Source: Candidatus Hydrogenedentota bacterium
GTDB lineage: Bacteria; Hydrogenedentota; Hydrogenedentia; Hydrogenedentales; SLHB01
Direction of reading: 5' to 3'
Assembly: GCA_026387845.1 (NCBI GenBank)
Contig: JAPLKX010000578.1
Span: forward strand, 1-8,714
DNA: 8,714 bases
Of the stretch, positions 1-6,736 are shown in pieces; the first letter of the stretch is position 1, and each line of letters starts with the position of its first letter. The notes beneath the pieces were generated by a model. That model worked only from the letters and a program-made list of their open reading frames with translations. It made no database searches and had not been told where the DNA came from. The position numbers were made by a program, and so were the translations under genes.

Positions 1-1038
1 AGAGCCAAGGACATCGTAGACGCGGCCTACGGCAACAAGGACTGCGCAGAGTACAACGACTTCCGCGAGATCCTTGCGCGCGACGACATTGACACCGTCC
101 TCATCGCCACGCCGGACCACTGGCACGCGATCATCTCGATAGCCGCGGCCCAGCGGGGCAAAGACCTCTATTGCGAGAAGCCCATCTCGCTCACCGTGGC
201 CGAAGGCCGAGCCGTGGTCGAGACGATGACACGCCTGGGCCGCGTATACCAGAGCGGCACCCAACGCCGCAGCATCGGCTGTTTCCGGTTTGCGGTGGAC
301 GTGGCGCGGGCCGGCATGATCGGAAAAGTCCACACCATCCGGACGTACCTCGAAAAGGGCCCTGAGTGCCCGCCGCAACCGCCTGAGCCCATTCCGCCCG
401 GTTTCGACTACGACTTTTGGCTTGGGCCCGCGCCGGCCGCGCCCTATACGCGGCGGCGTTGCCAAGGCAGCTTTCGCTGGATTTACGACTACTCGGGCGG
501 CCAACTCACGGATATTGGCGCGCATTTCAACGACCTGGCGCAATGGGGCAACGGCACGCAACTATCCGGGCCAAGCCATTATGAGGGCTCGGCACGCTTC
601 CCGAGCGCCGGCATCTTCAACACGCCCGTCGAATTCCAGGTGATTGCCACCTATGCCGACGGCGTGAAGCTCATTTTCCACGACACCGGCCCGCGCGCCG
701 TCAAGTTCGAAGGCGACGAGGGTTGGGTCATCGTGGATGACGACGGCAACGTCGATGCAGAACCGAAATCGATCCTACGCACGCGCCGCATCGTCAAGCA
801 GGACTACGCCAACTGGCAGGGTCACCACCGCGACTTCCTCGAGTGCGTCAAGCGGCGGGGCGCACCCATTGCGCCGCCCGAGGTGGCACATCGGTCGACC
901 ACCGTATGCCATATCGGCAATATCTGCCTGCGCCTTGGCCGCGCCCTGCAATGGGACCTCGAGGCCGAGCGGTTCATCGAGGACGACGACGCGAATCGAA
1001 TGCTCGCGCGGGCCATGCGGTCGCCCTGGCGCCTGTAG
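1..1038 (+). CDS. Gfo/Idh/MocA family oxidoreductase, 5' end outside window
   Basis: An open frame runs from the first base to a TAG at 1036-1038, giving 345 residues. The N-terminal start of the Rossmann fold, with its glycine-rich NAD(P) loop, lies outside the window. Visible family marks are the end of the nucleotide-binding domain (ATPDHWH, residues about 37-42), the EKP motif at 59-61 whose lysine is the usual catalytic/cofactor-contacting residue, then WLGPAP at about 140-145 and GGQLTDIGAH at about 166-175 in the C-terminal substrate-binding domain. These two late motifs mark the large subgroup abundant in Planctomycetota and similar bacteria, where members often carry a Tat signal. 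The likely role is NAD(P)-dependent oxidation or reduction of a sugar or cyclitol. The substrate cannot be read from sequence. Any internal start such as the GTG at 196 is an artefact of the missing 5' end. The next gene is 108 bp downstream on the same strand. Confidence 0.93.
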   Translation, partial: RAKDIVDAAYGNKDCAEYNDFREILARDDIDTVLIATPDHWHAIISIAAAQRGKDLYCEKPISLTVAEGRAVVETMTRLGRVYQSGTQRRSIGCFRFAVDVARAGMIGKVHTIRTYLEKGPECPPQPPEPIPPGFDYDFWLGPAPAAPYTRRRCQGSFRWIYDYSGGQLTDIGAHFNDLAQWGNGTQLSGPSHYEGSARFPSAGIFNTPVEFQVIATYADGVKLIFHDTGPRAVKFEGDEGWVIVDDDGNVDAEPKSILRTRRIVKQDYANWQGHHRDFLECVKRRGAPIAPPEVAHRSTTVCHIGNICLRLGRALQWDLEAERFIEDDDANRMLARAMRSPWRL

Positions 1039-1059
1039 GCGAACGACAAAACGCTCTGC

Positions 1060-1089
1060 TTGAAGTCGAAGACGTGGACAAAATATAGT
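1060..1089 (+). promoter_or_regulatory. Candidate sigma70-type promoter for the double-thioredoxin gene
   Basis: TTGAAG at 1060-1065 and TATAGT at 1084-1089 are separated by 18 bp in the 108-bp gap between the oxidoreductase and the thioredoxin-like gene. Transcription from it would give a leader of about 50 nt that starts in a GC-only stretch (about 1090-1110). The match is by eye and the lineage's promoter consensus is unknown, so this is a candidate only. If real, the downstream gene has its own promoter rather than depending on read-through. Confidence 0.38.
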
Positions 1090-1146
1090 GCGCGGGCGCG
1101 CGCGGGCCTGGCACCTTTCGAATAGGCACAACCGTGGAAAGCGGAC

Positions 1147-2313
1147 ATGGCGAATTTCGGCAGCGCATCAGTGAGTATAGTGACGGGCCTTCTCTTTAAC
1201 GCGGCGGCTTGGGCTGCCTCTCCACCCACGCTCGAGACAGGCAGCGCCGCCCCGGATTTTCGACTTCCAGGCATTGTCGTTAACGCCGGATCGACACCCG
1301 CGTGCACCCGCGCCGCGTCCATCGAAGAACGAGAGTTTCAGCTCAGCGATTTCGCAGAAGCCAAACTGCTGTGCCTCGTCTTCACCTGTAACCACTGCCC
1401 CACGGCACAGGCCTACGAAGCGGTCCTCATGGAATTGGCCAGGGATTACCAGAATAGGGGTGTCGCCGTCGTGGCCATTTCGCCCAACGATGACCAAGCC
1501 GTACGGCTCGACGAATTGGGCTATAGCGACTTGGGCGATTCCTTTGAAGACATGAAGGTTCGCGCCCTGGATCGCAAGTTCAATTTCCCGTACCTCTACG
1601 ACGGGGCGGATCAGAAGGTCTCTTTGGCTTATGGGCCCGTGGCCACGCCCCACGTGTTCTTGTTCGACGCCGAACGCAAACTCCGCTATTCGGGCCGGCT
1701 CACGGACAACGAAAACCCGGCCAAGGCCAAAACGCAGGACACCCGCGACGCACTGGACTGTCTGCTGGCCGGCAAAGCCATCACGACGCCCAAGACACGG
1801 CCTTTTGGCTGTTCCATCAAATGGTCCGACAAACGCGCCTCCGCCAGAGAAGCCCTGGAAAAGTGGGATCAAGAAAAAGCCGGCCTCAAGATGGTCTCGC
1901 CCGAGGAGGTCGCTGCCCTGGCCAAAAACGATACCGACAAACTCCGCGTCATCAATCTGTGGGCCACGTGGTGCGGCCCGTGTGTCACCGAGTTTCCCCA
2001 CTTGGTCGAGATCAACCGGATGTATCGCAACCGGCCTTTTGAGCTCATCAGCATCAGCGTGGACGATCCGGCCAATCGCGACAAGGTCCTCGCCTTTCTC
2101 AACAAGCACCACGCGTCTTTCCAAAACTACCTATACAATGACGACTCCAGAGATGCCCTCGCCGAGGCCCTGGATACGCAATGGCCTGGCGCCCTGCCCC
2201 ATACGGTCGTGATCGCGCCGGGCGGCGAAATCCTCTACCGCCACAACGGCCAGTTCGATCCCCTGACTCTCAAGAAGGCCATCGTCGAGAAGATCGGGCG
2301 CCACTACTTCTAG
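1147..2313 (+). CDS. Secreted protein with two tandem thioredoxin folds (peroxiredoxin-like plus TlpA-like)
   Basis: 388 residues with a signal-peptide-like start (hydrophobic stretch about 9-22, AAWA before SPP), so an extracytoplasmic location is likely. Domain 1 (about 25-215) resembles the AhpC/TSA-redoxin family: APDFRLP near 35-41, a redox pair C81-N-H-C84 followed by Pro85, and the cis-proline site T167-P168 in VATPHVFLFD. Domain 2 (about 245-388) is TlpA/ResA-like: NLWATWCGPC with C276 and C279, and the cis-proline site L350-P351. The first motif is a CxxC rather than the single peroxidatic Cys in a PxxxT/SxxC context, so domain 1 is probably a thiol-disulfide oxidoreductase and not a peroxidase. 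Linker cysteines C204 and C222 are also present. The start is ATG 1147, preceded by GGAAAG at 1136-1141 (5-bp spacing). The stop is TAG. No DsbD/CcdA-type electron donor is visible nearby. The fold assignment is firm; the substrate is unknown. Confidence 0.9.
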   Translation: MANFGSASVSIVTGLLFNAAAWAASPPTLETGSAAPDFRLPGIVVNAGSTPACTRAASIEEREFQLSDFAEAKLLCLVFTCNHCPTAQAYEAVLMELARDYQNRGVAVVAISPNDDQAVRLDELGYSDLGDSFEDMKVRALDRKFNFPYLYDGADQKVSLAYGPVATPHVFLFDAERKLRYSGRLTDNENPAKAKTQDTRDALDCLLAGKAITTPKTRPFGCSIKWSDKRASAREALEKWDQEKAGLKMVSPEEVAALAKNDTDKLRVINLWATWCGPCVTEFPHLVEINRMYRNRPFELISISVDDPANRDKVLAFLNKHHASFQNYLYNDDSRDALAEALDTQWPGALPHTVVIAPGGEILYRHNGQFDPLTLKKAIVEKIGRHYF

Positions 2314-2445
2314 GGCGGTTCGAAATGCGGCGGCCGCGTGTTATCCGAAATCAAGACACGAAGCCGCGCATGACTGGAAACCATACAAACGAGAATGATC
2401 CGACTCGAAGCAGGATTGTCGGTTCTTCCACCGGATTGTGGGAAG

Positions 2446-2590
2446 CCTTTAGACTCTTGCGAATCTCCGCCAAACCAACCAGCCAACCAGCAGGATGGGC
2501 GCCCAAACCGGCAGCCACACCCCAACCCAAATCAACTTGGTGATCAACACCCGGCCAAATCCAACCAATGACCGCACGGCCTCGGTCGAC
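2446..2590. repeat. Direct repeat copy A (3' end of the DUF4349 gene)
   Basis: These 145 bases recur in the same orientation at 8570-8714, exactly 6124 bp downstream. The copies match at every position except one (C at 2471, A at 8595). Similarity starts 3 bases beyond the stop codon of the DUF4349 gene and continues into its coding region up to the window end, so the true right limit of the repeat is not visible. No terminal inverted repeats or transposase accompany it. Confidence 0.97.
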
Positions 2591-3693
2591 ACTTTGCCGA
2601 TGCTGAAACTTTGCGCCGGGACCACGGACTCGGCTTTGGGCGCTTCAGTAAAAGTTGCCGTTATGCTGGAGAAAGCCACACGGTGGCTGAGGACACGTTG
2701 CCGCCCCTGGATCAGTTCGAGTTGATCGCGCACGCGATTGATTTCGACCTCTATTTTCAGCGTGTCCTCCATTTTGCCGGTCTTGCTGAGATGATCCAGG
2801 AGGCGTTCCTCTGTTTTTGTAAGGTTGCGGATGCGCGACTCGTTGTCCACGTACTCTTTGGTTACGTCTTGCGCGTTCACTTGTCTGTTCAGCACTTTCC
2901 CAAACGCGTCCAGCGCCTCGAGCGCCCCGTCGAGCTTGTCCGCGGGCACGCGCACCTCGAGAACGACCGTGTGGCGCTCCAGGCCGTCGGTCACTTCATC
3001 GAGGTTGCCGACGAATCCGCCCAACGCCGCCGCTTGCGTCGTAAAATCCGCGGCAGCTTTCCGCGCATCATCCGTCTCAATACTTACAAAGGCGGTTTTG
3101 ATCAGGAATCGGTCCGGCTGAGGCGACGAAGGGACTATGCCACGAATCGCGCCGTTTACATCAACACCTTTTTCCATGACGCCCGCGCCGCCCCCACCTC
3201 CTCCGGGGCGGAAAGCTGTGGTGTTCCCCGCGTAATACCCAAGCGACTGAAGCTGTTCCCGTGTTTCCTTAGCTTCTTCCGCCAATTTGGCTCCAAAGAA
3301 GAACTCAGCCTTGTCCCCGGCAGCTGGCGCAGATTGCGCCCCGCCTCTAAAGCTGGCCGCCTTATGTTGGGTCGCCCCTGGCAAAAGGACCGCGGCTCCA
3401 ACAAGCAGCAATACGGCCGCGGCAACCAGAGGTGCCACGCGCTTTACGACAAAGCCGCTTCGCGCCGGCTGTTGCGCTTGTTGCAGGATCCGCTTGCGCC
3501 GCAATTCGTCCAATTCTAACTGTGGCGCTGATTTCATGGCCGTTTTTGCCAACCTTGCCAATTGCCGATATTCGGCGACAGTCTCCCGGGCGGCGGCGTT
3601 GGACTCCACGAATTCCGAGACAGCCGCGTGCCGCGAAGTGTCTAGTTCATCCAGTGCATAAGCCGCCAGAGTCTCTTCACCAAATGATTTCAT
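2449..3693 (-). CDS. DUF4349-domain membrane protein, probable anti-sigma factor
   Basis: 414 residues. Residues 1-70 are acidic and helical (start MKSFGEETLAAYALDELD) and resemble the anti-sigma domain at the N-terminus of zf-HC2-type anti-sigma factors, but without the HxxxCxxC zinc ligands. A transmembrane helix follows (about 86-106), then an Ala/Gly-rich linker with a run of six glycines (165-170). The DUF4349 domain (about 195-410) contains a long charged coiled-coil-like segment (about 283-335) and a second transmembrane helix (about 383-408), ending in a short basic tail. The implied topology is an N-terminus in the cytoplasm, the DUF4349 body outside and the C-terminus at the membrane. 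The ATG at 3691-3693 overlaps the sigma-factor stop as ATGA and has GGGAG eight bases upstream (CTCCC, 3702-3706, plus strand), which indicates coupled translation. The role as sigma partner is inferred from operon position and the N-terminal domain; DUF4349 biochemistry is unknown. Its 3' end is duplicated at 8570-8714. Confidence 0.88.
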   Translation of the reverse strand: MKSFGEETLAAYALDELDTSRHAAVSEFVESNAAARETVAEYRQLARLAKTAMKSAPQLELDELRRKRILQQAQQPARSGFVVKRVAPLVAAAVLLLVGAAVLLPGATQHKAASFRGGAQSAPAAGDKAEFFFGAKLAEEAKETREQLQSLGYYAGNTTAFRPGGGGGGAGVMEKGVDVNGAIRGIVPSSPQPDRFLIKTAFVSIETDDARKAAADFTTQAAALGGFVGNLDEVTDGLERHTVVLEVRVPADKLDGALEALDAFGKVLNRQVNAQDVTKEYVDNESRIRNLTKTEERLLDHLSKTGKMEDTLKIEVEINRVRDQLELIQGRQRVLSHRVAFSSITATFTEAPKAESVVPAQSFSIGKVSTEAVRSLVGFGRVLITKLIWVGVWLPVWAPILLVGWLVWRRFARV

Positions 3694-4229
3694 GACTTGG
3701 TCTCCCGCGCCGGGTTCAGTTCCGATTTGAGTTCCATGCGCAGCGCGTTCAGCGCGTCCTTCATAAGCGCGCTCACTTTGCCCAGCGACACATTCATCAC
3801 GCGGCTGATCTCGCGATAGTTGAGGTCGTCCTGAAACTTGAGCCGGAACGCTTCCTGCTGTTCCAGAGGTAATTTGGCCAGCACGGCAAGTACCCGCCGG
3901 CTGGTCTCATCCTGCACTGCCGCCGCGCTCGCGTCGTCCGGCGCAACAGCCACATCTTTATCCGCCAGATTTGTCATGCGGGATTCCTTTCGGCGCACCG
4001 TCAGGGCCCTGTTGCGGCAAACCGTATACAGCCACGCCCCCAGTTGGCCCTCGATCTTCGCCCGGTTCGCCCGGCATAACTGCAAAAACGTGTCCTGGAC
4101 GACATCCCGCGCCAACTCAACATCATGGACGATACGATAGGCGTACTGAACCAGGGGCTGCTCATACCGGGCCAACACCGCCGCCACCCAATCCTCCCGC
4201 GTCAGCAGATCCCGTCGCGTATCGTCCAT
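3690..4229 (-). CDS. ECF-type RNA polymerase sigma factor
   Basis: 179 residues, the usual ECF size. Region 2 spans about 19-80: the helix ARDVVQDTFLQLCR (40-53) matches the core-binding and -10-recognition helices, and GAWLYTVCRNRALTVRR (64-80) is the typical region 2.3/2.4 segment. Region 4 spans about 110-166, with LPLEQQEAFRLKF and the helix-turn-helix YREISRVMNVSLGKVSALMKDAL recognising the -35 element. There is no sigma 1.1 or 3 domain. The start is ATG at 4227-4229, with GAGG (CCTC 4238-4241 on the plus strand) eight bases upstream. It overlaps the following DUF4349 gene by 4 bp (ATGA), so sigma factor and membrane partner are made from one message. It probably redirects RNA polymerase in response to an envelope signal; its target genes are not known beyond the likely self-promoter. 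Confidence 0.95.
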   Translation of the reverse strand: MDDTRRDLLTREDWVAAVLARYEQPLVQYAYRIVHDVELARDVVQDTFLQLCRANRAKIEGQLGAWLYTVCRNRALTVRRKESRMTNLADKDVAVAPDDASAAAVQDETSRRVLAVLAKLPLEQQEAFRLKFQDDLNYREISRVMNVSLGKVSALMKDALNALRMELKSELNPARETKS

Positions 4230-4262
4230 TCGGTCAACCTCGTTCGACTTTTCCCGCTCTTA

Positions 4263-4287
4263 TAACGATTCAGCCGGCTTTTTGTTC
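4263..4287 (-). promoter_or_regulatory. Candidate ECF-type promoter of the sigma/DUF4349 operon
   Basis: Read on the minus strand, GAAC (plus 4284-4287) lies 16 bp from CGTTA (plus 4263-4267). A GAAC -35 with a 16-bp spacer and a CGT-type -10 is the standard layout for ECF sigma promoters, and such operons are commonly autoregulated. Initiation would fall about 25 nt before the sigma ATG. A sigma70 reading (TTGAAC, then TATAAG) needs a 19-bp spacer and fits less well. Recognised by eye. Confidence 0.5.
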
Positions 4288-4303
4288 AATTTGAACGTTG
4301 AAC
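4284..4303. repeat. GTTCAA/TTGAAC inverted repeat with a third half-site at the sigma promoter
   Basis: GTTCAA (4284-4289), one T, then TTGAAC (4291-4296) form a perfect 6-1-6 palindrome, and a third half-site, TTGAAC, follows at 4298-4303. The left arm is the proposed -35 element of the ECF promoter. The arrangement could be an operator for a further regulator, or back-to-back -35 elements. No matching -10 is seen for the plus strand. Confidence 0.5.
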
Positions 4304-4603
4304 CATGATCATACGCCGCTGAAGTTCAAGAGTGATTGCCATAGACAATGGCACATTGTAGCGTGCTCCGCGCGCTCCCGGCGGTCTTGAGCGCAGCCCG
4401 ACGACAGAACGGGCTTCGGGTCCGGCCGGTAGGGCATTCGACAACGCTGCGATGACCTTTACAAACCGGGCGCCAATGAGGTCGCACCACTTGAAGTCTT
4501 ACAGCAAGTCATGGTCAAATGCTAATCACTGGTCGTCGCTATGACAATAGGGTGGCGCAGCCTGCATCCACGCCATTGGGCGATACAAAAGGAGAAATGA
4601 ATT

Positions 4604-6067
4604 ATGTGTACACATTGCACTCGTCGGGATTTTCTAGCGGCAAGCACGGTGAGCGGGATAGCGCTGGCTACGGGCCATTTGGCGGCCGCGGCTGCCGCGT
4701 CGAGTTCCGCGCCCGCTGCTTCAGCGGCCGCTGCTGATTCAAAGGTCCGAATTTGCGCCCTGATTGCCGGCAAGCCGGGGGAGCGCAGTTGGGCCCCGGC
4801 CGAGGCGGAGATCACGGCCGCACGGGACCGCCTGGCACAAGCCGAGAAGAACCTTGGCAACGTCGAGTTCGTTGTCGGCCAGGCCAATAATGCCGAGGAG
4901 ACCGTTCAGTTGCTGGACAAAGCCGGCCCCGACGTTCCCGTGCTCGTGATCAGCGCGGATATATTCGGCCCGACAAAAGTCATGCCGACAATCTTCGATC
5001 AGCGGCGGCCGGCAGCCTTGTTTCAGCTCCCTGTCGTTGGCGGGCACGATTGGTGCCTGGTGAAGCCGTGGCGCGAGGAAGGCCACCGGATCACGCTCTT
5101 TAACAGCACCGACTACAACGAACTCGAGCGGGCTGCGGCACTGCTGAGGGTGGTTCCGCTGTTGCGACGAAGCCGGGTGCTCGTTTCCCCGCCGTTCAAG
5201 GGCACGCCCGAATCCTACGCGCCGGATAAGGTGAAAGAGCGGCTGGGGGTCGAACTCGTCCAGATCCCCGATGGGCGTTATGACGAAGTTATGGCGAATG
5301 TGGATGCCGCCGCCGCGGAGGCCGAAGCGAAGACGTGGCTCGACGAGGCGGAGAGTATCGTCGAACCGGCCCGGGAGGACGTTCTCAAGGCCGCCAGGGC
5401 CAGCCTAACCTTGGACCAGTTGATCGCCGAGAACCGGGCTGACGGGTTGTGCGTCGGGACGTGCATGGGCTGGCTCAATCGCGGTTTTCCATGCCTGGGC
5501 TTTTCGCGCCTTAACGACCGCGGAATCCCCGCCGCCTGCGATGGAGACACGGACTGCGTCCTCACCATGTTGATGTTCCAGCACGCGCTGAACCGGGCCG
5601 GTTTCCTGGGCAATGCGGCGGGCGTGGACACATCCAAGAACGCGTTTCATCTCTCCCACTGCTCGGCCCCGTTGCGAATGGAAGGCCCTGAGAGCCCCAG
5701 GTCGCCCTACCTGCTTCGCCGGCATGCGGAGGTCCGTGGCGGTGCAGTGACCGAGGTCCATTATCGCATTGGACAGAAAGTCACCTTCACCAAGCTGGTC
5801 CACCTTGACACCCTGTTGATGTTTACAGGGAAGATCATCGAAGTCCCCGAGGTTCCCAAAGGCCAAGAGCGGGGTTGCCGGACGGAAATCGTCGCCGAGG
5901 TAAATGACGCCGAGAAGCTGCTGGACAACTGGGGCGGTGGGGCGCTGGGCGCGAGCGCCAAGGACTATTATGCCTCTTTGCACCGGGTGGCCTACTACGG
6001 CGACCACACCCGAACGATTCGCCACCTCGCCCACCTGACTGGAATGAAGGTTGTAGAGGAAGTCTGA
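4604..6067 (+). CDS. Tat-exported L-fucose/L-arabinose isomerase-like protein
   Basis: 487 residues. The N-terminus has a twin-arginine signal (TRRDFLAAS, 6-14), a hydrophobic segment and a long Ala/Ser stretch to about residue 45, so export in folded form is predicted. The body resembles the L-fucose/L-arabinose isomerase C-terminal-domain superfamily. Residues about 48-230 look like the alpha/beta N-terminal domains. The active-site-like segment GIPAACDGDTDCVLTML (307-323) and the motif LSHCSAPLRM (350-359, His352) are typical of uncharacterised 'sugar isomerase' relatives. The usual CEGD appears here as C-D-G-D, placing Asp313 where a metal-binding Glu is common. The C-terminal part (about 365-487) is the beta-rich domain ending in an H-rich stretch (DHTRTIRHLAHLTG). 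ATG 4604 is supported by AGGAG nine bases upstream; the stop is TGA. Known isomerases of this fold are cytoplasmic, so the exported form may act on extracytoplasmic sugars or have another function. Family is likely, reaction unproven. Confidence 0.82.
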   Translation: MCTHCTRRDFLAASTVSGIALATGHLAAAAAASSSAPAASAAAADSKVRICALIAGKPGERSWAPAEAEITAARDRLAQAEKNLGNVEFVVGQANNAEETVQLLDKAGPDVPVLVISADIFGPTKVMPTIFDQRRPAALFQLPVVGGHDWCLVKPWREEGHRITLFNSTDYNELERAAALLRVVPLLRRSRVLVSPPFKGTPESYAPDKVKERLGVELVQIPDGRYDEVMANVDAAAAEAEAKTWLDEAESIVEPAREDVLKAARASLTLDQLIAENRADGLCVGTCMGWLNRGFPCLGFSRLNDRGIPAACDGDTDCVLTMLMFQHALNRAGFLGNAAGVDTSKNAFHLSHCSAPLRMEGPESPRSPYLLRRHAEVRGGAVTEVHYRIGQKVTFTKLVHLDTLLMFTGKIIEVPEVPKGQERGCRTEIVAEVNDAEKLLDNWGGGALGASAKDYYASLHRVAYYGDHTRTIRHLAHLTGMKVVEEV

Positions 6068-6088
6068 CCGAACAAGACATCGAGCTCC

Positions 6089-6106
6089 GTCCCACTGTAA
6101 TGGGAC
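6089..6106. promoter_or_regulatory. 18-bp palindrome upstream of the parD-like fragment
   Basis: GTCCCA (6089-6094) and TGGGAC (6101-6106) form a perfect 6-bp inverted repeat around CTGTAA. It lies 21 bp after the isomerase-like stop and 20 bp before the parD-like ATG, and it overlaps a possible -10, TGTAAT (6097-6102). ParD-type antitoxins usually repress their own promoter through such a palindrome, so an operator is plausible. It lacks a T-run, so it is not a typical intrinsic terminator. Confidence 0.35.
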
Positions 6107-6126
6107 TCGTGAACGAATAGTACACG

Positions 6127-6258
6127 ATGAACATCAATCTTGGGGCTCAATGGGAGAACTTCATTGCCATTTACGTCAAGAGCGGGCGTTATCTTTCGGC
6201 CAGTGAAGTGGTACGGGAAGGCCTACGGCTGCTGCAAGAACGCGAGCAACTCCGTCAG
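6127..6258 (+). pseudogene. parD: ParD-family antitoxin, N-terminal remnant
   Basis: About 44 residues from the ATG at 6127 match the ribbon-helix-helix start of ParD antitoxins: MNINLGAQWENFIAIYVKSGRY, then SASEVVREGLRLLQERE. The family is normally about 80-95 residues, and its C-terminal half wraps the ParE toxin. Here the frame continues to 6354, but after about Gln44 it turns into an Arg-rich shadow of the downstream acetyltransferase and no longer looks like ParD. No ParE toxin gene follows. The DNA-binding part is intact, so a truncated product could still bind an operator such as the palindrome at 6089-6106, but it would lack a toxin-binding tail. No clear ribosome binding site precedes the ATG. 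I call it a remnant left by a deletion or recombination. Confidence 0.72.
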
Positions 6259-6668
6259 GTCCCAGCCAGGACTCGTTCCACAGACGATGTTCTGGGTATT
6301 GGACGCCGACGGCGTGGTCGTCGGCATGGTAAAACTCCGCCCTTGCTTGAATGACAAGCTGCGCTTAAACGGGGGACACATCGGTTATTTTGTCCGTCGC
6401 GATCAGCGCGGCAAGGGCTATGCGAAGGAGGCGCTGCGCCTTGCCCTCATCGAACTGCGCAAGTTGGGTGAAACGCGGGCGCTGATCACTGTCGATCCGG
6501 ACAACGCTCCATCGATCAGTGTCATTGAGCGGAACGGGGGCCGTCTCGAGAACATTCGTGACAGACCCCGAAACCGGAAAGCTCCACAAAAGATACTGGA
6601 TTGAACTAGAGCCCCAACAACCGGCTGCTGCGGACGGCGAGGAAGCCGCCACAGACCCGCAGCTTTAG
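6259..6668 (+). pseudogene. GNAT acetyltransferase, N-terminally truncated and frameshifted
   Basis: In a different frame from parD, the sequence from about 6259 reads SQPGLVPQTMFWVLD, followed by GGHIGYFVRRDQRGKGYAKEAL (two quoted pieces of one acetyl-CoA-binding region; R-G-K-G-Y-A fits the R-x-x-G-x-A pyrophosphate loop) and DPDNAPSISVIERNGG, a typical GNAT motif B. The expected first 50-60 residues of this subgroup are missing. Near 6551-6558 the family resemblance shifts by one base: the original frame ends at 6604 with an unrelated Arg/Lys-rich tail, while the shifted frame reads VTDPETGKLHKRYWIELE, the normal end of this family, to a TAG at 6666-6668. A single inserted base around 6552-6557 would explain it. 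Either sequencing error or real decay is possible. With no start of its own and two frame breaks, it is called a pseudogene. Confidence 0.75.
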
Positions 6669-6736
6669 ATGAGCAGAGATGACCGACACGTACGTAGGCA
6701 TTTTTTGCGAGATTGTGCAAGGGACGCGCCGCGGGG

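Larger units (their letters stand above)
4230..4603. other. Divergent intergenic region between sigma operon and isomerase-like gene
   Basis: No gene is supported in these 374 bp. Besides the ECF-type promoter at the left edge, two small hairpins are visible: TGCCAT/ATGGCA at 4337-4342 and 4348-4353 (5-nt loop), and AGCCCG/CGGGCT at 4395-4400 and 4410-4415 (9-nt loop). Neither has a T-run. A weak sigma70-like pair facing the isomerase-like gene is TTGAAG (4491-4496) and TCAAAT (4515-4520), 18-bp spacer. A plus-strand GAAC (4407-4410) also lies 16 bp from CGGTA (4427-4431), a near match to the ECF-type element, but in GC-rich sequence this could be chance. The right end holds a good ribosome binding site, AGGAG at 4590-4594. 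Confidence 0.6.

Noticed and set aside
1168..2124. Long open frame (318 codons) on the minus strand opposite the double-thioredoxin gene
   Set aside because: It is an antisense shadow created by GC-rich codon use. The plus strand carries unmistakable thioredoxin motifs throughout, and the antisense protein shows no recognisable domain.
2400..2422. CCGAC...GTCGG stem followed by TTCTT as a terminator between convergent genes
   Set aside because: It has only a 5-bp stem with a 13-nt loop and no T-run; too weak to call.
2611..3519. Long plus-strand open frame (302 codons) opposite the DUF4349 gene
   Set aside because: It has a low-quality, Arg/Leu-rich sequence with no domain features. The minus strand has a coherent anti-sigma/DUF4349 protein translationally coupled to the sigma factor.
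4604..4618. CTHC at residues 2-5 of the exported isomerase-like protein as a metal site
   Set aside because: It lies in front of the twin-arginine motif within the signal region that is expected to be removed.
5405..6034. Minus-strand open frame opposite the isomerase-like gene
   Set aside because: Antisense shadow; the isomerase-like motifs and Tat signal fix the plus strand as coding.
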